A stretch of DNA of 64,000 nucleotides. Source: Lojkania enalia. Its lineage: Eukaryota > Ascomycota > Dothideomycetes > Pleosporales. Position 1 is the stretch's first letter. Every line of letters starts with the position of its first letter. Below are positions 22,992-32,948 of this stretch, piece by piece. Position numbers and translations under genes: made by a program. A model generated the notes under the pieces. The model did not search any database. It saw only the letters and a program-made list of their open reading frames with translations, and was not told where the DNA came from. The stretch lies in the NCBI GenBank assembly GCA_010094045.1, contig ML986581.1, positions 930,001 to 994,000 of the forward strand, read 5' to 3'.

Positions 22992-24843
22992 ATGGATACA
23001 GAGCCTACAATGACGGCCCCTTCTACTTCGCCAACTGTGGAATTGAAGCCACTGGGTGCTGTAGCCACTACGGTTGCGGATCCAACTAAATCAGGCCGAC
23101 CCCATAATGCACCCGATTACCCTACAGGAATCAAGCTGTACACAATCCTGGGGTGTCTCTATGCAACAACATTTCTAGTGGCCCTAGTACGTGCTACTGA
23201 TCTCGAAAGCGGAAGGCGCTAGATGCTAAATAGGGGTTTTATAGGATAGATTGATCGTTTCAACTGCAGTACCTACGATAACCGATCAGTTTCACTCTGT
23301 CAACGATATTGGGTGGTATGCTAGTGCCTATCTGTTGCCAAGCTGTGCTTTCATGCTAGTGTTCGGGAGATTGTACCGCTTGTATCCGGTTAAGGCTGTC
23401 TATCTGTAAGTTTGTGAATACGTTTTTGCGCCTTGTTGACTGACCAATGCAGAACATGTGTAACGATCTTCGAGATTGGGTCGGCTATCTGCGGCGCCGC
23501 ACCAAGTTCGGCTGTACTGATTGTTGGTCGTGCTGTTGCAGGCTTTGGAACAGCGGGCTTGTTCTCCGGTACGGTTGTCATAATGGTACATACAGTGCCT
23601 CTGCAGAAGCGAGCTCTTCTTCAAAGTCTTTTTGGTGCTGTATTTGGCGTTGCCTCTGTTCTAGGTCCTGTATTAGGTGGCGCGTTTACGGAGAAGGTCT
23701 CCTGGCGATGGTGTAAGCTCTTCCATCTTGTCGGGGTCGTTCAAAGCAGAACTACAAGCTGACAAGCCTGAAGGCTTCTATATCAATCTCCCTATTGGTG
23801 CTGTTGTTATCGTTAGCCTGACTTTCCTGCTCCACATCCCAAGCCCAGGCACCTACTAAACTTTTACACTCTTCCAGCAATTTCTTCAGCTTGACCCTAT
23901 CAGTACTGCTGTGTTCTTGCCTGGCACAGCACTCTTTCTCCTAGCTCTTCAATGGGGTGGCGTCGAATACCCATGGTCATCTGCTCGCGTCATAGTATGT
24001 CTCGTCCTCTCGGGAATCCTCCTCCTCGTTTTCATCGGGGTTCAGATATGGAAATGCGAGGAGGCTACTTTACCTCCGCGTGTCATTAGCCAGCGCTCTG
24101 TGGCCGCCGCAGCATACTATATATTCTTTTCTGGCGCCTCAATGCAGGTGTTTGTTTACTACATTCCGATATGGTTCCAATCAATCAAAGGTGTCTCGGC
24201 TGTCAACTCAGGCCTGAATACACTCGCCCTCGTTCTATCTCTTACTGTGGCTAGTGTCGTAGCTGGTATCATCACAAATCGCACTGGATATTTCACGCCT
24301 TCCATGATCGTTGGATCCGTCATCCTCTCTATCGGGGCGGGCCTAATAACAACCTGGACTGTTGACACCAGGGGTGGGAAATCGATCGGGTACCAAGTGC
24401 TCTACGGCTTTGGAATAGGTCTAGGTCTCCAGCAACCTAATATGGCGGTTCAAACCACGCTTTCGAGGCAAGATATCCCGATTGGCACTGCGCTGATGTT
24501 CTTCAGTCAAATGCTTGGAGGTGCATTTATGATTTCCGTTGCGCAGAATGTGTTTGCTGCGTGGCTTCAAGATTATCTGGGGAGTACTCAGGGGATTGAT
24601 GTCGAAGCAGTGATCAAAGCCGGTGCTACCGGAATAAGAAAGGTGGTAGAGCCTAGTCTCTTAATGCAAATTTTGGAGTCTTTCAACAAGGCCTTGACTA
24701 AAGCGTTTTATGTAGGTCTGGCAGTAAGTTGTGCAGGAATTGTGGGAGCATTGCTCACTGAGTGGAGGAGTGTTAAGGATGGGGAAGGGCAGGGTCATAA
24801 TATCAATGTAAAGATGCAGGAGAAGGAAGAGGGAAAAGCCTGA
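22992..24843 (+). CDS. DHA2-type MFS drug transporter with an in-frame stop (probably disrupted)
   Basis: Four exons, 22992-23186, 23245-23405, 23453-23712 and 23774-24843, join in frame (introns of 58, 47 and 61 nt with GTACGT, GTAAGT and GTAAGC donors). They give a 14-helix DHA2 major-facilitator transporter, the family that exports toxic compounds by proton antiport at the plasma membrane. Seen: DRLIVSTAVPTI (helix 1 end), GWYASAYLL, GRAVAGFG, the motif-C type GPVLGGAF, WRWCFYINLPIG reconstituted across intron 3, and FLPGTALFLLALQWGG. One TAA at 23857-23859 interrupts the otherwise continuous frame just before FLQLDP. It may be a nonsense mutation (for example CAA to TAA) or a sequencing error. 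Alternatively a frame-preserving 66-nt intron (23812-23877, donor GTTAGC, branch CTACTAAAC, acceptor CTTCCAG) would remove it, but would also cut into a membrane helix. Confidence 0.78.
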
Positions 24844-27485
24844 ATTCGATTCTAGGCCAATTTGCAATTGGCACTCGACAGTGTCGAGTTGGTTTGGCTC
24901 TGCTCATGTAGGCCGATATAAGCGAGTGGATCTGTTCCATAGGCAATACAGCCACCCTTACAGGAAAGAGTAGGGCGGAGCTGAGATGCGCCACGGCTGC
25001 AAGCTTAGTTTCCTGTAGGACAAGTTTTATGTTTCCCTTTCCCTGGCTCTAACATAACACTATAATCATAAATATTTCCTTTAAATGTCCCCGACTCTTA
25101 CGCTATCAATCGTCTCGGATGGGGTATAGGCATATGGGCTCGAAGGGCGTCACGATCGACCACATGGAGGCTAGGGCGCTGGATAGGAATAATAATGACG
25201 TGCTCTCTAATATTGACCTACTATCATGATGAAGGTCGCCTCGCAATGGGCCATCTACAAATGTTAGCTAGCGATAAGGAGACAAGAAGTGGATGAGAAC
25301 GCACCTTGGCTCAATGAGCTGTTCATCGGCACCATTATCAGTTTATGAAGTATAGAATGATAAACAGTGCTATGGGCTATATATACTCACTTCATCCGTG
25401 TTGAGAATACGTGAGCAAAACGAAATATTGACTACCAACTAGGGATTCGCAACTTGTGATGAACCTATGATTACTAAGCAGCTAAGCAAATCTCACGCAT
25501 AGAACGATTATTTGTCTGCGGGCTTCACTCTCCCATGATCTAACGGCTGCTATTATTTGGAAGCGAAGTCATTCAGCTAAAGCTAAATATTGTAGGGAGG
25601 TCTCACTAAATTGATATCTGTATAAATTTAAAGGACACTTTTAGTAACGCTAGGATGATCTCAATGCAATGACTCAAACTAGTATCTATATTCTCTCGTT
25701 TGACTCCGGCATTTTCTAAGATCTCATAAATATCCTGCTCCACTTTCACTATCGCTGTGTTTAGGTCCCACTTATCCTGATGATCGGCAAATAGTTCTTT
25801 AGATCCCTACAAACCCCAATCATATAGTAGATTCTTTCCCATTGTTTATCTGAAACTAAGGAAGTAACACTGATAAGAATCAATATATTGAAACGTCACG
25901 GAATTGGTTGTCTCAGCTTCTGGCGGACACGAACACCTGCGCGCCGACGGCATATATGGCGTGTTTTCCGTCTATATTGTACGAAGCTGCAATGTTTACC
26001 ACCGACATGGCGAATGTGTATCTCTTCGCCGCACAAGCGCTCGAGACGTGCATTAACGGACAAGAAATGGTTGGCGAAAGGCAGAATAGACAGGGATTGA
26101 CTAATGAGATGATCCACTAGGTGAATCTAATGGTCTCCACGGTGTGACGCAAGAATTACTATTCGTCTTGCATGTTCTGCAATGAAGGGGCGCAGCTTTG
26201 CGTTGTCTTGAAGGAATTGTTGTCTGACTGGAAAAATCTTCTCGCAGATCGCTCGGCTTCTTGCCTCGGCGATCATTTCCTTACAACCTATAAGCAACTC
26301 AGTTCTTGGACAAGTCTGCAGAGGTGATGCAGTCTCGGAGACCTGAGCCGAGTATGATTGAGTACCTTACAACGAACAAAGACTTCACACGGGCACTCAA
26401 TTGATGAGCCGTCCCTCATTGATTTGATGTGCACCTAAAGCTGACCCAAATTCCTTGGTGGACATAGACACAAATATCCTAATGAATAATACACCGCTTT
26501 TTGCAAATTCAAACTAGATATTTTAGAGTTATGCTGAGATCACGGCCTCCTAATCGCGATATCCCTTGGGATCAAGTGTTGGAAAACCCAACAAATCTTT
26601 AACATGTTAAGGGGAGGTAATACGAGAAATCGGACCACCAAGAGCTATCTTGAAACTAGCGGTCTGGCAAGCACGTCGTCTGCGGGCGCTTCTTATCGCT
26701 CCCGCGCGAAGCGGTTCCGGCAGCGCGGCCCACGGAGGATGCTCACTGGGTCCCCGGAATCATCCGCCTTTGGGACGACGGGACAGGCGCATCTTCAAAC
26801 CTCCTGGTCCCTACGGAAGCAATTGGAAAAGCTGCTGTCCAACGCATTTTGCTATCCGCGTTCGAGGTTCTAACCGCGCTACCCTGTCTGACGAGGTTGG
26901 AAAGGGTCGATATCGCAAAACTTTGCCTCTCTCGTACTATTAGCCGGCACATCCACACTGTCTCTGGTGCGGAGATGGCGAGCTAGCAAGCCGAGATGGA
27001 AAAGATGGGAGCCTCGACCGCAGCCACGCCTTTGGCCCATTCAAGACGGTTAGCCTAGTAAAGGTAGCCGAACCCCAATCTCGCTGCAAGCCATATCACC
27101 CCGGGCTATCCTCGCTCCTGGCTCACAAAACGTCTGCCTTTCCCCAGCTTCCCCCGGTCCGTTTGTATGTCCGTCGAGAAAAGAAGCGAATTTCCAGAGG
27201 CCGGGATCCACGCTCGGACATACCTAGGTAGGTATCGGCTAGACGCACGAATCCCAGGTCGGCAGCAGCCACAGTTAATCCTGGCATATCAACGGCGAGA
27301 CTTTACAAGGGGAAGGAGTGAGCAAACTACGCCGCATTGCCCCTCACTCTCAAATTTCTCACGACCCCTTATTTTGCTGTGAGACATCGCCCCACCGGTT
27401 CTCCCGCCAGACTTACCATCCTCCCGGCTAAGCTTTCCGTGGCATCCCCGTTTGTTGCGCCCGCTGGTCCTTCGAGTTAGTGAAC
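24844..27485. other. Gene-poor stretch with a GC-rich island
   Basis: 2.6 kb without a confident gene. 24844-26600 is AT-rich. From about 26630 to 27450 the sequence becomes GC-rich, and all three plus frames stay open for long stretches between about 26640 and 26990. One of them, with no ATG near its beginning, has a protein-like composition, for example VPTEAIGKAAVQRILL. I cannot assign a family. It may be a relic exon or a biased promoter region of the following MFS gene. A frame at 25908-26120 is also unassigned. Confidence 0.35.
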
Positions 27486-29160
27486 ATGTCTGAGAAAAAT
27501 ACCGCCGAAGAGACGACGAAGAGCAGTTATGAACATGAACTTAGCGAGCAGAATGTCGTGCCGCGGTATATCACCAAGCTTGACTTTCGGCTCATTCCTG
27601 TCCTAGGTGTCACTTATACAATCCTGTTTTTGGATCGAACAAACAGTGAGCCAACCTAATCTGTCAATTACTAGTCTGGCGTTAACATTTTCCAGTCGCC
27701 AATGCCAGGATCGAGGGCCTCGAGGACGGCCTGAACATGCCTGCAAATGGCTTCAATACTAGTCTCTGGATTTTCTTCATTCCATTCGTGTTAATTGAGA
27801 TTCCGAGTAACATGATCATGGCGTTGCCGCGCGTCAAACCAAATATCTTCCTGGGGATTAACATGATCATTCTAGGGATCATCTCCACGTGTCAAGGCCT
27901 TACTCATACCTACGGCGGTCTGCTAGCCTTGCGTTTCCTGATGGGCATCTTTGAAGCTACGCTTCCTGCTGGTGAGTAGCTTGTTGAACCTTGACGTAAT
28001 TGATGCTAACATAGCCAGGCGCCGCATTTCTGATCGGAGAGTACTATACTCGCCGCGAGGCGTCTCTTCGCTTCGCCCTCTTCTTCACCTTTGGTGTTCT
28101 CGGGCCCGCCATCAGTGGAGTGAGCTTCTTTAGACTGCCAGAGAAAACCCCTACTAAGTTTTTCACAGCTGCTTGCGTTCGCTATCCGCAACATGAACGG
28201 AATTCAAGGAAAAGAAGGCTGGAGATGGTAGGTGCCTGCGGTTTTTTTTCCTAGTTAAAGACTGATCATTTGGTAGGATTTTCATCATCGAAGGCATCCT
28301 CACAATTTTCATTTCATTCTTTGTCTTCCTGTTCGTGCCCGATTTTCCAGAAAAGACTAAGATCCTCTCTCCCGCCGAGAAGGAGCATCTACTAGAGAAG
28401 CTGCACAGTGACAAAGGCGACCAAAAGCTTGACATCAGGTCTGTCAACTGGGTTAAAGTCCTTTCAGACTACAAAATCTGGTTTCCGTAAGTTCAAAGCC
28501 TTCCTCCAGTACGCGAAAATGACTCTTACAGTTGTTAGGACCCTCATGTTCTTCTGCTGCGATATGACAGCCGCATCCATGTCTTCCTTCATCCCCACGA
28601 TTCTCACCGAGCTTGGTTGGAAAGCTGCCCGCGCCCAAGTCATGTCGATCCCTATCTGGTTGACAGGAATCGTCTTCCAACTCTTTGGCAGCTGGGTCTC
28701 GGGTCGTGTTGGTTGGCGCTTCCCATTCGTACTTCTGGGGATTACAATCGTACTCGTGGGCTGGATCATTCAGATGGTCTATTCCGAGCGCAAAGGCCTC
28801 GCAGCCGGTATTCGCTATTTCTCACTCTACTGCATGAGCGGCGGCACTTTCCTTCAGATGGCTATGGCTACTGCATGGATGACGAACAACCTGCGTGGTC
28901 GAGCTAGTACAGCTGTAGGGACCGCCATTATCCTTGGTCTCGGAAACTGCGCGAACTTCGTGGCGACCAATGTTTTCATTAAGGCGGAGGCGCCCTTCTA
29001 CCCCACTGGCTTTAGAACGGGTCTAGGCCTTACCATCGCAGGCGCCATGTTCTGCCTAATTTTTGTAGCCCTGCTATGGTGGCATAACCAAAAGCTTGAC
29101 AGCAAGAGGAGAGAAGTTGGGGGTGAGGATGACCAGAAGGAGTATAAGTATCAATATTGA
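27486..29160 (+). CDS. Dal5-family MFS anion/vitamin permease
   Basis: Six exons, 27486-27645, 27696-27971, 28019-28119, 28169-28227, 28277-28486 and 28539-29160, join to 475 aa. All five introns are 47-52 nt with good GT-AG ends. Hallmarks of the anion:cation symporter (Dal5/allantoate permease-like) group are seen. FLDRTNIANARIEGL is rebuilt across intron 1, EYYTRREASLR lies in exon 3, EGWRWIFIIEGI spans intron 4, and LSDYKIWFP stands before intron 5. Twelve hydrophobic segments are expected from family knowledge. Such proteins import allantoate, nicotinate, pantothenate or similar organic anions at the plasma membrane; the substrate cannot be told from sequence. The cytosolic C-tail is charged. 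The GC-rich zone upstream probably holds the promoter. Confidence 0.92.
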
Positions 29161-29220
29161 GATGATGGCATGCAAGAAGCAGACGAAGGTGGTAATGGTC
29201 CCTTCATGACAGATATGATT

Positions 29221-29221
29221 C

Positions 29222-29253
<32 letters not shown>

Positions 29254-29283
29254 AATAATAATATTATTATTATTATTATTTTT
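29221..29283. repeat. Compound trinucleotide microsatellite
   Basis: About ten GAT/ATG units pass into ATA units and then ATT units, ending in a T run, within the 3' flank of the Dal5-type gene. Seen directly. It is a stepwise compound repeat, probably length-variable, and lies about 60 bp after the stop codon, so it may be in the 3' UTR. Confidence 0.92.
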
Positions 29284-30063
29284 GGGGACACAGGGGCCTT
29301 AACGGACTTAGTAATTCTTTAGAAATATAAAATGAAGAGGAGGTTCAGCTAGGTATAGCTGAGCTTCAGCAGCACGTCCCAAGCCCCATTCTGTTGGAAT
29401 CATGACATTATGCGCTAACTAATCCGGGACTGGTGTGAAACCCGGACCGAAATTGCGGGCAACGCCATTTCACTTGAGAGCCTCTCTTCGCCTATAGTTT
29501 CGCATCAATCGTTCTAGATCTAATCATGGCCCCGTCGATCATAGCCGCAACTGCTGCCGTGAGTTACCGGGGCTTTATATTCAATTAGTCTATCGCAAAC
29601 CTTGGAGAAGTTCTTTGCTTTATCTAACTGACATTCTGACTATTCAGCCCCTTTCATACCCTCGGACCGCGTTGCCATCGAGTTGCTAGATATCTACTAA
29701 ACATGGTTATCGAACACTCTCGCGGCATTTCATAGCCACAGCTACATGTCGAGGATGGACCGACCTTAGTAAGATGAATGTAGTCTCTCTACTATCCGGT
29801 CGGTAACCACGCTATGTGTTGATCTCATAGCCTTGATTGCCTAATGGCTGGATTGTCAACGCAGCTATCAATTCTTCACTATTTGACCTTCCGATCCTGC
29901 ATCTACTTGTATGCGCCGGAAAAGCTTCTGTGTCGACGGAAATAGATTCCGACATGGCTAACCCCGGCTCATCCTCGCTGCGGGGTGAGCATGAATCCGC
30001 CTTTCATCCTGTTCCTGTCCTCAAGGTCTTGTCGAACTAAATATCAAGTACTAAACACTCATC
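29284..30063. other. Intergenic region
   Basis: No supportable gene. One plus-strand frame at 29837-30040 is short and featureless. The end of the region is the promoter of the aldolase-family gene. Confidence 0.4.
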
Positions 30064-31190
30064 ATGGACAAAACTTATAGAACCCTTCCTCAAACGATCT
30101 TCCGCAGCTGTAATTGGCAGCCGCATGCCCGACAATGCTTCCGCCAACCTCTCCGTACCCTTGCAACCTCCTCTGAATCTCGACGCGCATCGGTCGCTCA
30201 AAGCATTCGTGTTGATCACGCGGAAGATATTGGAAACCAGACGGTAGCTGCCATGGGACGTACAATATCTGGCAAGGCGCTCAAGATTAGGAAGTACCCG
30301 GCGTTCGAGAGGTTGGAGGATGAGAGGTTATACCGGAAACAACATCTTGCAGCAGCATACCGGATATTTTCTGCAAGAGGATTCGATGAGGGGGTTGCAG
30401 GACATATCAGTGTGAGGGATCCTATTCTGACAGATCACTTCTGTACGTCCGGGCTTTTCCTATGTGGATAACCGTCGGTAGCGGAAGAGCATGGCATGGC
30501 TCTCTAACAGACGATGTGAGCTTACATTTCACAGGGCTAAACCCCCTGTCCGCTCACTTCAGCTTGATACGCGTCTCAGATCTCATCCTGGTGAACGAAG
30601 CGGGCGAAGTTGTTGAAGGAAACGAGCCCATCAACGCCGCCGCCTTTGCAATACACTCTGCAATCCATAGAGCAAGGCCAGACATTCACGCTGCCTGCCA
30701 CGCACATTCAATTTATGGAAAAGCTTTCTCGGTATTTGGAAGGGAGCTGGATATGATCACGCAAGATAGTCTGCGTTTTTACAAAAGTCACGGTGTTTAC
30801 AAGCAGTTCGGCGGTGTGGTCCTGGCTAGCGAGGAAGGGGAGCGGATCGCGGAGGCTTTGGGTACACTTCTTTCTTCCATCTTATCCCTTTCGCTAACGT
30901 AGCATGAAGGTAACGGCAAAGCAGCAATCCTCCAGAACCACGGCATCCTAACCTGTGGGCGGTCGGTCGACGAAGCAGCCTTCTGGTTTCTGAGCTTGGA
31001 AAAGACGTGTCACGCGCAGTTGCTGGTGGATGCAGCCGCGAAAGGAAGTGGATATAAAAAGAAGATCATCTCTGATGAGGAGGCAGAGGAGACATATAAT
31101 CAGGTGGGTACACCAGAGAAGGGTTGGCTAGCATTTCAGGGATATTATGATGAAATTCTTAGGAAGACGGGAGGCGATTTCTTGAACTGA
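30064..31190 (+). CDS. Class II aldolase/adducin-family protein
   Basis: Three exons, 30064-30442, 30535-30861 and 30910-31190 (introns of 92 and 48 nt), join to 328 aa. The fold is the class II aldolase/adducin head: LEDERLYRKQHLAAAYRIF, DHFWLNPLSAHF (created by splicing intron 1), NEPINAAAFAIHSAIH (Glu157 as the family acid), HAACHAHSIYGKAF with the zinc-type pair His182/His184, and ILQNHG with His246. These are the metal ligands of fuculose- and ribulose-phosphate aldolases and of fungal relatives. The first 40 residues are rich in Arg and poor in acidic residues, suggesting a mitochondrial presequence; usual family members start near the equivalent of residue 65. Substrate unknown. Intron 1 is longer than most others in the window. 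Confidence 0.9.
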
Positions 31191-31462
31191 GCAACAGGAT
31201 ATGTGTGGAGAGTGATTGTGCAGGTCCGTATGACCTCACTATCTTGTGAAACCTGCATATTCTAAAAATTCAAGGATTCGAGCATCAGGCATTCAATAAA
31301 CGATGACGCTCCACTCGTAGCTCTCATCCTTATTTGAGAGGCAAAGTTTTCTTTCAATTGCTAATGCAAAATTTATTCATTTTCTCTCTTCAGCCATTCT
31401 TTGGTGTACTACCTTCGTTCCATATGATCTGTGATTACTTTCATTCAGATCTACTTGCCAAG

Positions 31463-32702
31463 ATGTTCTCTCGAGCTTTCCTCGTTTCTTCGCTTACTAC
31501 TCTTGCATCTGCGCATCAAAATTTCCATGAATTATTCGTGAACGGCGTGAACACCCGATATCAAATTGGTATTCGCGTATCATCTTCAAATAGCCCTGTG
31601 ATAAGCGAGGTAGAGAAATGATATGTCTGTATTTTTCAATAAGTTTTTGTAGACCGATGTTACGAGCAAAGACATCGCTTGCAATCTAAATAGAGACGTA
31701 GTTCCCTCAGGCGTATAGACAGTTCCTACCAACGAGTGCAACACTATCAAGGTCCAATGGGACCAGTCAGGGCGTCCGGTCTGTCTTGTAAATACAATCT
31801 GGCTTATTAGGAATGAGTGTACTAATCCATTCTTAGGAGCTATTATGCATTTTATTTATGGTCCTGTTGACGATGCAGGCATGGTTACTGGTATTGGTTC
31901 TTGGGTGAAAATCGACAAGCTCGACTACGTAGACGGAAAATGGGCAAACGGGATCATGCGGGCACAGAATACAACCAATGAATTCAAGTTCCCCAACGGC
32001 CTTGCAAGCGGAGAATATATGGTATATATGCATTGTTTCTTCTACGATCCCTCATAAATCAATTTACAGGTTGGCTTTGAGTACTCTCTAGCTTCGATCT
32101 AAGATGCTCGCCCTTCATGCCGCCCAAACCTTCGGTAGAGCCCAGTAAGAAAACAAGATACCACAGCTGAACTTCTCCTTGACCCTGTTATATTCTATAT
32201 CAGATTCGCCCAACCGAAGATTACCGGTATGGGCTCAAGATCGTGCTCGCCTAGCATCGGGCTCCCTAGAGCATATACTGCCGAGGGTCCTAATATTTAC
32301 ATTCCAAATATTATAATGGCTTTGACCCGGAAACTTATACCGCATCCGGTGGCCCTATCGCTTCATGCGGTGGTTCAAGATCTTCGACCACGCCCAGCGT
32401 GCTATCGTACGCTACTCTAATTCTATAGCTGTGCTTCCCGGTACCTCCGTAACGTCAATTGTGCCTACTTCCAAGACCGTCTCCACCATAGCTAGTCTTC
32501 AAGCGTCAACCGACGCTAGTGGCAGTGTCAAGAAGTACTATCAATGATAAGGTAACTATCCTCCCAATGCAGTGGCAAATTAGTTCAAATACCGCATGTT
32601 AACATGTGTAAAGTGAATGTTCTAATTGGACTGGCGCGACGGCTTGCGAATCTGGCACGGCTTGCGTCAAGCAAAAATGGTTACTACTCACAGTGTCTGT
32701 AA
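31463..32702 (+). pseudogene. Decayed AA9 lytic polysaccharide monooxygenase with CBM1
   Basis: A secretory signal (first 17 residues) precedes HQNFHELFVNGV, the mature N-terminus with the copper-brace His typical of AA9. A 43-nt intron (31610-31652) leads to TDVTSKDIACNLN. A TAG at 31716-31718 breaks the frame, and then come GPVDDAGM, GSWVKIDKLDY, WANGIM and LASGEYM. After a degraded intron and a frame change follows SKMLALHAAQTFGRAQ, with the second copper His, near 32115. Farther on are PRAYTAEGPNIYIPNI, a Ser/Thr-rich linker, and a cellulose-binding CBM1 relic: NWTGATACESGTACVKQ, then after a one-base shift NGYYSQCL and a stop at 32700-32702. The intact enzyme oxidatively cleaves cellulose outside the cell. 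Several stops and shifts show this copy is dead. Confidence 0.88.
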
Positions 32703-32948
32703 TTGCGAGATATTCCGGTCTATGTGCTAGGAAATCTCGAAGTGGAGTGCCAAATGCTGGAGTGAAATTCGTTTTTGATTATTATTTCTCTTTTTTTATA
32801 TATCACAGCAGATGATGCAAAGCAGACCTGCTAGTTACTTGGATTTGAAAACCTTTATTGTTTTTTTATCAAAAATTTCTCCTCTCTGACCCTGGAGAAT
32901 GCAAAAAGCTGAGAACATAAAATCAGGCGCAAAACATTCAATGTCTCA

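Noticed and set aside
25908..26120. 70-codon plus frame with protein-like composition
   Set aside because: No family recognised, no adjoining exons found; equally open minus-strand frame opposite.
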